Positions 26,314-34,958 of a DNA stretch of 64,000 nt are shown in pieces (position 1 is the stretch's first letter; every line of letters begins with the position of its first letter). Position numbers and translations under genes: made by a program. Under the pieces are notes generated by a model. The model was not told the DNA's origin and did no database searches. It saw only the letters and a list, made by a program, of their open reading frames with translations. The stretch covers positions 1-64,000 of the forward strand of contig CAMDBH010000007.1 of NCBI GenBank assembly GCA_945889325.1. Direction: 5' to 3'. The DNA comes from Klebsiella pneumoniae. GTDB lineage: Bacteria > Myxococcota_A > UBA9042.

Positions 26314-27900
26314 TCAATGCCGCCCAACAGGCGCCGGAATATGAAACTGCGCTTGCAACTTCGGGCGCTTGCCAGAAAAATCCGCCGGCCCCATGGGTTG
26401 TTCGATCGAAATCATCCACTCGCCCAAATCATTCCTCCCGATTTTGACGCCTGGATGTCCCTGCGATTTCTCAAACTTGCCCGCACCTGTGCTGCTGGTC
26501 GTCGTTAACTGCTGCCATCTCATCTGCGCCACAGGCTGCTTGGCCATTTTCTGCAGTTCGATGACAGCGTGCAGCATGTCGTCTGGAAAATCCTCCTGCC
26601 AACTGTACATGTAGCGCTGGCTGCCGCCGTCGATTCCGACCAAAAGCACGGCGCGCCACGGCACGCGCAATTGCACAAGCGCGCCTTCGGGTCCGACCAA
26701 CTGAGCGGAAAGTGTGCTGCCGGCGGTATCGAGTTGCGCTGGCGGCAGTTCGGCAAAGCCGAACGGAATCGCAATGAACCCGAGGCAGCGCAGGGATTCC
26801 GGCATTTCGCAACCGGGCACGCGCGCGTCGACGACGCAAAAGCCTGGCCCGCGGGCAAACGTGGCGCGCAGCGCCCGCGCTTTGTCCGGCATCGGCGCGT
26901 GCAAGCCCGCAATCGGCGGTGGCTGCTTGGGCAGCACGTAGTTTGGTATGCCCTCGCAGCAAGCAAAAGCGGGCCACAACTGTGGATTTCTAGTCGCGAT
27001 CTCTTGCTGCATTGCCACTGGCAGCCGCGATGGCCACCACCAACCGTAACCATCCAGCGGACTTTGAATGACGGGCACCGCCAGCCACGGCACAAAACAA
27101 TCAAAACGCACCTGCGGATCTTGGTGCGTCCAGGCGACACCGTCCTGTTCCGCGCGCAACCGCAGCAGGTTTTCACTTTTGCGCAACAGCATCGGCACCA
27201 TGCGCACCGGGCCGGCCAGACTGGCGCGTCGCGACTCGACGGCACCCGGCGGCATGCGGATACCGCTGACATCCAAGTCAACCCAGAGGTGCACGACCTG
27301 AGGCGCACGTTCCAGCAATTCGCGAAAAGCGCGGCGCGCGTTTGGCTGAAACTGGGTCCGATCCGCATCGTCCAGCACCAGCTTTTGATCTACGCGCAGC
27401 GCGAATTGATTGACGTCAGTGGCTGGCTGTCCCCAACCGAGCGCCGACATCAGCCAGCGCTGTGCCAGTTCGCTTTCAACCTCCAACCACGCCGGCAGCG
27501 CTCGCCACAACGCGTGCTGCTGACGCAACCGCTGGTCTCGCCAAAAGATCGCCACAATCGCACCAAAGGGCACCTGCGCCGTATGCACCTGACGATCGTG
27601 CCACATACAGGGCAGCGGTAAATAATCACTAGCATTTTCAACATCATCGGCGTCATCCGGGCCCGCAAGACTGTATTGGAACAGGTGCGGCTGGGGCATC
27701 GCGGGCAGCCCGCAAGCACCAGCTGCGACTGAATCGATTAGAATTTCAACGTGACCGTGGCCGAGGGCTTCGAGGAGGAGCGCCTTGGTTTCAGGCGTAT
27801 TATCGGCAGTTTCAGAATTTGGTTGCATCGGGCGCCTACTTGTCGCGGCAATTTCGCACACCACAAGTTTGGCGCGTTGGCGCCTAGCGTCAAGTGCCAT
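26314..27900 (-). CDS. Uncharacterised protein with SspB-like domain
   Basis: CVVDARVPGCEMPESLRCLGFIAIPFGFAELPPAQLDTAGSTLSAQLVGPEGALVQLRVPWRAVLLVG resembles the SspB fold core; rest unrecognised. Confidence 0.5.
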   Translation of the reverse strand: MALDARRQRAKLVVCEIAATSRRPMQPNSETADNTPETKALLLEALGHGHVEILIDSVAAGACGLPAMPQPHLFQYSLAGPDDADDVENASDYLPLPCMWHDRQVHTAQVPFGAIVAIFWRDQRLRQQHALWRALPAWLEVESELAQRWLMSALGWGQPATDVNQFALRVDQKLVLDDADRTQFQPNARRAFRELLERAPQVVHLWVDLDVSGIRMPPGAVESRRASLAGPVRMVPMLLRKSENLLRLRAEQDGVAWTHQDPQVRFDCFVPWLAVPVIQSPLDGYGWWWPSRLPVAMQQEIATRNPQLWPAFACCEGIPNYVLPKQPPPIAGLHAPMPDKARALRATFARGPGFCVVDARVPGCEMPESLRCLGFIAIPFGFAELPPAQLDTAGSTLSAQLVGPEGALVQLRVPWRAVLLVGIDGGSQRYMYSWQEDFPDDMLHAVIELQKMAKQPVAQMRWQQLTTTSSTGAGKFEKSQGHPGVKIGRNDLGEWMISIEQPMGPADFSGKRPKLQAQFHIPAPVGRH

Positions 27901-28091
27901 CAAAGCACCGCGCCCGTGTTCAGCGCCGCCTGGTGAATCGGCAGCCAAGGCCCGCGCTTGCGCTGCACGACCACTTCGATGCGCTGTTCACCCAAAATGC
28001 TGGTGCAATTCAGCCAGCAACGCCAGTTTGCGCCGGACGCCTTCGCCGGCATCGGTCAGATCGCAGTCGCGGCAAAGGTCAGCGCAACCAT

Positions 28092-28817
28092 TCAAAGCCC
28101 TTTCAACCCCATCGTCGCCAACGCATCGACATACTCATTCCAGCGGCTGCCATCGTGGGCTTTGATCCACTGCAACTTGACCTTGGTCCGTTCGGTAAAC
28201 AAGGCATACGCTTCCTGCACCAAATCCAAGTTCTTGATCTCGCCGTCTTTTTTCTTCCAGCCCCGCGATTTCCAGCCCTTGGCCCACACCGTCAGCGTCT
28301 TGACGCATAAGTCGCTGTCGGAGAACAAAACGGCGGTCTGGTCCACCGCCAAGGTCTGCAAAGCCCGAATAATCGCGGTCATTTCCATGCGGTTGTTGGT
28401 CGTCATCTTTTCGCCACCGTGGCCTTGGGCAATAATTTTGCCGTCCTCCACATGCACAAAGCCCCAACCGCCAACGCCCGGATTGGGCCGCGAACCGCCA
28501 TCGGTAAAAATGCCGGTCTGGGGTCCGGCGTGGTACATCTGCAAAACTTGTTCTGGCGTCAAATCCGCAGCATCGCCGCCGACCGCGCCGCCGCGCCACG
28601 TCTTGCTGCCCGCCGCATGGGCCGCCGGAACGCGGCGGATTTCCACTGGCACGTTTGGATCGCGCGGCGCTGGCGGCATTGTTGAACGCGACTGACTTTG
28701 CCCTTTATTAGCGCGATGTTGCATGCAAAATCGCGGAACCCAACCCGGATACTTGAGCAACGTGGCATCTGGCACGTCAAATTCATTCTGGCAGACACTG
28801 CATGGAAATTTTGGCAT
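28092..28817 (-). CDS. rnhA: Ribonuclease HI with N-terminal Cys motif
   Basis: GIFTDGGSRPNPGVGGWGFVHVEDGKIIAQGHGGEKMTTNNRMEMTAIIRALQTL; N-terminal FPCSVCQNEF...FCMQH. Confidence 0.9.
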   Translation of the reverse strand: MPKFPCSVCQNEFDVPDATLLKYPGWVPRFCMQHRANKGQSQSRSTMPPAPRDPNVPVEIRRVPAAHAAGSKTWRGGAVGGDAADLTPEQVLQMYHAGPQTGIFTDGGSRPNPGVGGWGFVHVEDGKIIAQGHGGEKMTTNNRMEMTAIIRALQTLAVDQTAVLFSDSDLCVKTLTVWAKGWKSRGWKKKDGEIKNLDLVQEAYALFTERTKVKLQWIKAHDGSRWNEYVDALATMGLKGL

Positions 28818-28824
28818 TTCTGGT

Positions 28825-30294
28825 CTACTTCCCGTTGAGTTCCGCGTTGCGTTTCTTTAGCGCGCCGAGCGTTTTCAAAGTCGCACCGATACCGCCCGTC
28901 CGCTGGCGCGACACCAAAATCCGCATGAGATCCAGCATCTTTGGCCCATAGGGATACCACCACGGTTCGATCGCTTTGGTCGAATCGACCAAGATCAAAT
29001 GCGGCCGCGTCATGTGCAATAGCGCGTCGGGCGAATTGGTGACGCCTGTGCCCGAATCGCCAATGCCCACCCACGGCAGGTCGGGTACAGCCGCGGAAAA
29101 ACTGTGGTTGTTGATCCAAACCATGCCGCTGCGCACTTGGCTGGCGACGCGTTGGCCGCGCTCGAGATCGCTTGTCCAAACCGATGCGCCCAAACCGTAG
29201 CGCGTGGCGTTGGCGGCGGCGACCAAACTGGCGTCGTCGTTTTGGATTTCCAAAACCGCGATGGGGCCAAAGCTTTCATCGGCCCAAGCTGGGGCTTCGC
29301 GCGGCACATTGGTTAGCAAAGTTGGCGGGATCGCCTGATCGTCGGCCGTCGGCAAGCCACCGGTGAGTACCGTGCAACCGCGGTCCTGCGCGTCGCTGAT
29401 GTGACCGATGACAATTTGCCGCTGCATCGGTGTGACCAAATCTGGCACCGATGGCGCAGTGACTTCAAGGGCTTTGACCAATGCGGCGCTGAATTTGGCC
29501 GCAATTAGGCTCGACACGGCGACGCGTTCAATGCCAGAACAATTTTGCCCAGCGTTGGAGACGATGCCCCACGCAATGCCGGCCGCGCTGCGTTCGATGT
29601 CCGCGTCATCTAACACGATTGCGCAATCTTTGCCGCCGAGTTCGACTTCGCAGGGAATGCCGCGTTCGGCACAAGCGACGGCGACTCTGCGACCGGTGCG
29701 GGTTGAACCTGTAAAAACCACCATATCCGGCAGGGCTTCCACCAGCGCTGCACCCGCCTCGCCGGCGCCGGGCATGACATCGACGATATCGCCCAAGCTC
29801 TCACGCAGGCGCGCGACCAGCCATTCACCGGTAAGTGGTGTAATTTCAGATGGTTTAAGCAAAACGCCGTTGCCCGCCAGCAGTGCCGGAATCAGCGAAC
29901 GCATCGGCAGGGACACCGGAAAATTCCACGGCGAGATCACGCCGATCACACCGCGCGGCAACCTTTCGATCCACGCTTTCTTGCCTGGCAACTCCAGCGA
30001 CGGAATCTCACCTTTGCGCGGTTGCAGCAAAATCGGGGCTTTTTTCAGCCAATATTTGAACAGGTCGCCGATTCCCAAAACTTCAGCCGAATAGGCTTCT
30101 GCCAGCGGCTTTTTGGTTTCCTGCGCGATCAAGACCGCCAATTCCTCAGCCCGCGATAGGATATTTTGGCAAGCCGCCTGCATTTTCTGCCCACGCTCCT
30201 GCACGGTCAGCGCCGCCCACGGCCCTTGCGCGGAGCGAATCGCGGCCATTTTATCGCGGGCCATTTGCTGCGTTTGCGTCAGATCGGTTGACAT
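28825..30294 (-). CDS. Aldehyde dehydrogenase family protein
   Basis: RLPRGVIGVISPWNFPVSLPM, VVFTGSTRTGRRVAVA, CEVELGGKDCAIVLDDAD, NAGQNCSGIERV. Confidence 0.93.
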   Translation of the reverse strand: MSTDLTQTQQMARDKMAAIRSAQGPWAALTVQERGQKMQAACQNILSRAEELAVLIAQETKKPLAEAYSAEVLGIGDLFKYWLKKAPILLQPRKGEIPSLELPGKKAWIERLPRGVIGVISPWNFPVSLPMRSLIPALLAGNGVLLKPSEITPLTGEWLVARLRESLGDIVDVMPGAGEAGAALVEALPDMVVFTGSTRTGRRVAVACAERGIPCEVELGGKDCAIVLDDADIERSAAGIAWGIVSNAGQNCSGIERVAVSSLIAAKFSAALVKALEVTAPSVPDLVTPMQRQIVIGHISDAQDRGCTVLTGGLPTADDQAIPPTLLTNVPREAPAWADESFGPIAVLEIQNDDASLVAAANATRYGLGASVWTSDLERGQRVASQVRSGMVWINNHSFSAAVPDLPWVGIGDSGTGVTNSPDALLHMTRPHLILVDSTKAIEPWWYPYGPKMLDLMRILVSRQRTGGIGATLKTLGALKKRNAELNGK

Positions 30295-30384
30295 AAGCTG
30301 GTGTCCTTCCTGAGCATGCGGGTGCGCGTGCGCGCCCTTTTTACGCCATCGCGCAAACTTGCGCCACTGTCTGCGGAGACCCTG

Positions 30385-30804
30385 ATGCTGCTCACACCCG
30401 TGGCTTGGACTTTGGAAACGACTTTTCCGCAGTTCGGCGATCTGCCGGGTCTCCAACGGCCCGCGACGCTGGTCTTTTTGCGCAGACTTTTCGCCGACAG
30501 TCCGCCGCTTATCCGCATCGCGTTGCTGGCCTCGACCGCCGTGTTTATTTTGTCGCCTGTGATCACGATTTATGTCCCATTGCCTGCGTTTTTGTTGCCG
30601 CGGGCGCTGCGCGATCGGCATGCGCACAAATTGGCCACCCATCCGATCTACATTTTGCGCGGGGTGATGTTGATGATCAAAACCATCGGCGGCTTGCAGT
30701 GGGGCGCTGATGTCGATGTGCGGGCAAAATTGGCCATGCAGCCCTACCAGCCCGATCCCGACACCTTTCGCGTTGGCCGCGATGCGACGTTGGAGCAAGC
30801 ATGA
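30385..30804 (+). CDS. Hypothetical protein
   Basis: ORF directly upstream of and overlapping the GMC oxidoreductase gene. Confidence 0.55.
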   Translation: MLLTPVAWTLETTFPQFGDLPGLQRPATLVFLRRLFADSPPLIRIALLASTAVFILSPVITIYVPLPAFLLPRALRDRHAHKLATHPIYILRGVMLMIKTIGGLQWGADVDVRAKLAMQPYQPDPDTFRVGRDATLEQA

Positions 30805-32378
30805 GCCTGACCAACCCAAATGCCGGCAGACATTACAGTTATGTCGAGGGCGCCGCGCTCGAAATCGACTGCGACTATGCGATTGCCGGCAGCGGCAGCG
30901 GCGGATCGGCCGCGGCGATCCAACTGGCGCGCGCGGGTTTCAAAGTCGTTGTGGTTGAAGCAGGTGCCTGGCGCAACCCGCAGGACTATCCGCACAGTAT
31001 GTACGGCACGATGAAAGAAATGTTCTATGACTGGGGGCAGTTGATTGCGACCGGTGATTCGATCATTCCTGTGGTGCAAGCGCGCACGGTCGGCGGTACC
31101 TCGGTGATCAACAGTGCAATTGTGGTGCGCACGCCGGGCGATGTGCTGCAGGATTGGAAAATGCGGTTGGGTCTGGGCGATGTTTTTACGGAACAATCCA
31201 TCGGTCTGGCGCAGGATCGCATTGAGACTGAGTTGCAAGTCCAAGTAACGCCTGATGCTATCTTGGGACCGTCGTCGGCGATGATGCTCGACGCGATGCA
31301 CAAAATGGGCGTCGATGGCCACGCGATCACCCGCAACGTCGCGCATTGCAAGGGTGCGATGCAGTGCTTGCAGGGCTGTCGCAACAAATCCAAGCAAACG
31401 GCGAATTTTCTGTGGCTCCGTGAACTCATTGAGGAAAAGCAGGGCAGCGTGCTATCGTGTGCGCCGGTGGATCAGGTGCTGATTGAAAAAGGCCAAGCGA
31501 TCGGTCTGCAAGGGCGCTTTCAGCATCCGCATACGCACAAATGGGGAAGTTCATTTGTCATTCGCGCCAACCGCGGTGTGCTACTGGCAGCTTCGGCGAC
31601 TGGCACGGCGCCGCTGCTTTGGCGCTCTGGCGTAAAATTGCCTTACTTGGGCAACGGTTGGCGCGGCCACCCTGGTGCCGGCATCGTCGGCGTGTACGAC
31701 AAGCCAGTCGACATGCACATCGGCCCCAGCCAAGCAGCCGCATCGATGCATTACCGGGAAAATATTGGGATCAAACTGGAATCGCTCAGTTTGCCGCTGG
31801 AATTGTTTGCAGCACGTGTCGGCGGCGCGGGCAGCGAATTGATGCAAAAGTTGAGCGAATACCGCAACTGCGCCATGTGGGTCAGCGCGGTTCGCGCCGA
31901 CGCGGTCGGCCAGCTGCGCCGCAGCGTTTTTGGTGGCACCGCGCTGCGCTATGCGCCTACGCCCAAAGATCTGGAGCGTTTGCGTCAGGGCTGCAAAATT
32001 GTGGCGCAGCTGCATTTTGCGGCCGGTGCGAAAAAGATTTGGCCGGGCATCTACGGTCTGCCGCCGGAGATCGGGCCCAATGACCTGCATTTGCTGGATA
32101 ATGCTCCGCTGAAGAACAAGTCCTATACTTGGGTGCTGTCGCATTTGTTCGGCGGTGCGATTTTAGGCAATGATCCCAATGAGTCCGTTGTCGCGCCCGA
32201 TTTGCATGTGCGCGGCGTGCGGCGCCTGCATGTGGTCTGTGCGTCAGCGATTCCAACAACTTTGGGCGTCAATCCGCAGCACACGATCATGGCGCTGGCC
32301 ATGGTGACTGCCGATCGTTTGATCGCCGATGGCGCGGCGACAACAGCGAACGCAAAACAGGTGGCTATCGGTGGCTGA
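30801..32378 (+). CDS. GMC family FAD-dependent oxidoreductase
   Basis: CDYAIAGSGSGGSAAAIQLARAGFKVVVVEAGAW; C-terminal GVRRLHVVCASAIPTTLGVNPQHTIMALA. Confidence 0.9.
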   Translation: MSLTNPNAGRHYSYVEGAALEIDCDYAIAGSGSGGSAAAIQLARAGFKVVVVEAGAWRNPQDYPHSMYGTMKEMFYDWGQLIATGDSIIPVVQARTVGGTSVINSAIVVRTPGDVLQDWKMRLGLGDVFTEQSIGLAQDRIETELQVQVTPDAILGPSSAMMLDAMHKMGVDGHAITRNVAHCKGAMQCLQGCRNKSKQTANFLWLRELIEEKQGSVLSCAPVDQVLIEKGQAIGLQGRFQHPHTHKWGSSFVIRANRGVLLAASATGTAPLLWRSGVKLPYLGNGWRGHPGAGIVGVYDKPVDMHIGPSQAAASMHYRENIGIKLESLSLPLELFAARVGGAGSELMQKLSEYRNCAMWVSAVRADAVGQLRRSVFGGTALRYAPTPKDLERLRQGCKIVAQLHFAAGAKKIWPGIYGLPPEIGPNDLHLLDNAPLKNKSYTWVLSHLFGGAILGNDPNESVVAPDLHVRGVRRLHVVCASAIPTTLGVNPQHTIMALAMVTADRLIADGAATTANAKQVAIGG

Positions 32379-33144
32379 ACAGCAAAAGTCTAAGCATCCT
32401 CGGCACTCCGAGCAAATTGTCTGCGGCCATCACGCCAGTCTGGCCGCTTTGCGCGCGCGGCTGCCCGATGTGCTGCGCCTGTTCTATCACCGCGAACTTG
32501 TGCCGGATCTCAAGCCCTTTTTGAGCACGCTGGCCCAACAAAAAGCCATTTACCGCCAAGTTGAGGACGAAGAACTGTCGCGCATCGCCGGCAGCCGCAC
32601 CCATCAGGGTCTAGTCGTGGTGCTGCGGCTGGCGCAAACACCGATGCTGGATATGAAAATAATCTCAGCCCTGGCAACGCAGCCCGGCACCGTGATCGCT
32701 TTGGACGGCGTGGGCAATCCGCACAATTTGGGCGCGATCGCACGCACGGCGGCTTTTTTTGGCGCCAAAGGCCTGCTGCTCAGCGATGAAGGCGCGGCGG
32801 CTATTCGCAGCACCGCGGCGTATCGCACCGCCGAGGGCGGCATGGAAGCCCTACAACTCTGGCGTAGCGCGGATCTGGCCGCCGATATCGCAACATTTGT
32901 CGCCGCGGGCGGCCATGCTGTGGGCCTTGCTGTGCAAGCCAAACAAGCTTTGGACGCGGTACGCGGCCACGCGCAAACGCGCAGCGTGCTGCTGGTGGCC
33001 GGTGCCGAGGAATTGGGCGCGCGGCCTGCAGTCTTGCGCGCTTGTTCACAAGTCGTGCGCATCGGCAGCGGTCAAGGCAGTGCCGTGCAATCGCTCAATG
33101 TCGGCGTGGCGACAGGGATTGCGTTGTTTGCTTTGGATAACTAA
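32371..33144 (+). CDS. TrmH/SpoU family RNA 2'-O-methyltransferase (RlmB-like)
   Basis: LDGVGNPHNLGAIARTAAFFGAKGLLLSDEGAA...VLLVAGAEELGARPAVLRACSQVVRIGSGQGSAVQSLNVGVATGIALF. Confidence 0.88.
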   Translation: MAEQQKSKHPRHSEQIVCGHHASLAALRARLPDVLRLFYHRELVPDLKPFLSTLAQQKAIYRQVEDEELSRIAGSRTHQGLVVVLRLAQTPMLDMKIISALATQPGTVIALDGVGNPHNLGAIARTAAFFGAKGLLLSDEGAAAIRSTAAYRTAEGGMEALQLWRSADLAADIATFVAAGGHAVGLAVQAKQALDAVRGHAQTRSVLLVAGAEELGARPAVLRACSQVVRIGSGQGSAVQSLNVGVATGIALFALDN

Positions 33145-33166
33145 GTGTGCTTTGGATAACTAAAGA

Positions 33167-33649
33167 CTACGAGGCCTTATCTTCATCGCCCATAGTCGCC
33201 AAGCTAGCAAAAAAACGCAGCACAGCGTCCTCGGTCGGTTCAGGCCGGTGTTGCGGCATTTTTTCCGCAAATTCAATCTGTTCAACGCGTTCGGCCGCGG
33301 CAAGATTGGCTTCTTCAACAATTGCTTCATGCAAATTGGGCAAGCGACGCAGCAAGCGACCTTTCATGTTGTCGCGCAACGTAATCTGATCGATGCCGTC
33401 AAAAGCTTCAAGAAATGTCACGATTTCAGGCGGAAGCACGCCTTTGCAGAATTGCCAGCCGATGGGCGGCGTGTCGTCGACATCTTGCCAGCGCAGCCAA
33501 TTGCCGACGTTGCCGGAATCCAAATCGCGGGCGCGAAAAGTCCCGTCGTCATCGACTTCAGCGATGATATAGGGTTTTCCCACCGTGTAATTGTGGTTGT
33601 TGCAATTGCCGACGACGTAAACGGTCGTTCCCACTGGCCAAGCGCGCAT
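33167..33649 (-). CDS. Hypothetical protein
   Basis: 160-aa ORF downstream of carD on the same strand. Confidence 0.6.
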   Translation of the reverse strand: MRAWPVGTTVYVVGNCNNHNYTVGKPYIIAEVDDDGTFRARDLDSGNVGNWLRWQDVDDTPPIGWQFCKGVLPPEIVTFLEAFDGIDQITLRDNMKGRLLRRLPNLHEAIVEEANLAAAERVEQIEFAEKMPQHRPEPTEDAVLRFFASLATMGDEDKAS

Positions 33650-33666
33650 GCAGACGACTCCGTAAT

Positions 33667-34167
33667 TTAGGCGCTGGCGATCGTTCCAGAAAAAATCGAA
33701 TCGAGCTCCGACGCAATGTCTTCCTCGCCAGTAGCGCGCGCCACGGAAAGCTCTTTGATCAACAGGCCTCGCGCCTGATCGAGCATTTTGCGCTCGCCAA
33801 AGCTCAGCGGTTTGGTGTACTTGAGCAAGCTCAGGTCGCGCATGACTTCGGCGATGTCAAAGATGCTGCCGGTGTTGATTTTTTCCACGTAACCGCGGTA
33901 ACGCCGGTTCCACGTTTGGTTATTGCCCTGAGCCGTGCGCTCTTTGAGCATGTGGTAAATCCGTTCCACTTCAAAGTTGCCGATCACTTTGCGCAAGCCG
34001 ACTGAATTGACTTTCGATACGGGAATCATGATCTTGCGGTTGGTATTGAGAACCCGCAGCATGTACAGCACTTCAGTATTTCCCTGAATCTGCTTGGATT
34101 CGATGCCAGTAATCTCAGTCACACCTTGGCCGGGATAAACGGCGCGGTCACCAATCTTAAACATCAT
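33667..34167 (-). CDS. carD: CarD family transcriptional regulator
   Basis: MFKIGDRAVYPGQGVTEITGIESKQIQGNTEVLYMLRVLNTNRKIMIPVSKVNSVGLRKVI. Confidence 0.93.
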   Translation of the reverse strand: MMFKIGDRAVYPGQGVTEITGIESKQIQGNTEVLYMLRVLNTNRKIMIPVSKVNSVGLRKVIGNFEVERIYHMLKERTAQGNNQTWNRRYRGYVEKINTGSIFDIAEVMRDLSLLKYTKPLSFGERKMLDQARGLLIKELSVARATGEEDIASELDSIFSGTIASA

Positions 34168-34346
34168 CGGTTCTCTCCAGATTGTGGAGCGAACTAGCTA
34201 AGTTCGCAGGGAAATATGCGGCAAATCGTCTCGTTTCAACATCAAACGAGGCTCACCGCCGCCTCACAGTATACGCATCGCCGCCACAGCTTCAACACAA
34301 TTCGACAGCGGCTATGTGTGAAGATGTGAAGGCGATGTTCGGATAG

Positions 34347-34952
34347 CTAGTCGCGCAGAATATGTCGCGCCCGCAGCGCCCGCCCAAGCGTGCCTTGGTC
34401 GAGGTATTCCAAATCGCTGCCGTGCGGCACGCCGGACGCGATTCGGCTCAGGCGAAGCGGCCTATTGCGCAACAAATTCTGAACGTAAGACGCCGTCGCT
34501 TCGCCTTCGACGGAAATCGAAGTGGCCAAAATCACCTCGTGCGGCGGTTGCGCATCCAAGCGCGTTTGCAGACCTTCGAGGGTCAAATCGCGGGGCCCCA
34601 CGCCTTTGAGCGGCGACAGTACCCCGTGCAACACATGGTAAAGACCGTTGAATTCGCCTGAACGCTCCAGCGCCAACAAGTCCGGCACATCCTCCACCAC
34701 GCACAAAAGCCCTGGGTCGCGGTGGGGATTTGTGCAAATGCCGCAAAGTGCTTGGGTGCTCAAATGGTGGCACTGCCGACAAAATTGCACATTTTCATGC
34801 AGTTCCGCGAGCGACTCCGCCAGACCGCTGGCATAAGCCGGCTCCAATTTGAGGACATGAAGGGCCAAACGCTGCGCCGTGCGCTCGCCCACGCCGGGCA
34901 AACGCCCGAGCAGCGCCGCCAGCCTTTCAATCGCGTGGGGAAGTTGCGCCAC
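34347..34952 (-). CDS. recR: Recombination protein RecR
   Basis: LAALLGRLPGVGERTAQRLALHVL, CRQCHHLSTQALCGIC, LLCVVEDVPDLLALERSGEFNGLYHVLHGVLSPLKGVGP. Confidence 0.96.
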   Translation of the reverse strand: MAQLPHAIERLAALLGRLPGVGERTAQRLALHVLKLEPAYASGLAESLAELHENVQFCRQCHHLSTQALCGICTNPHRDPGLLCVVEDVPDLLALERSGEFNGLYHVLHGVLSPLKGVGPRDLTLEGLQTRLDAQPPHEVILATSISVEGEATASYVQNLLRNRPLRLSRIASGVPHGSDLEYLDQGTLGRALRARHILRD

Positions 34953-34958
34953 GATCGT

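Noticed and set aside
26569-27621. 350-aa + strand ORF opposite the SspB-like protein
   Set aside because: Low-complexity composition and no recognisable motif; antisense shadow ORF
30301-30384. Possible N-terminal extension of the 30385-30804 ORF
   Set aside because: Arg-rich translation and overlap with the divergent ALDH promoter region; internal ATG at 30385 more plausible
34225-34255. CTCGTTT-caacatc-AAACGAG hairpin upstream of recR/carD
   Set aside because: No T-tract and too short to call a terminator or RNA
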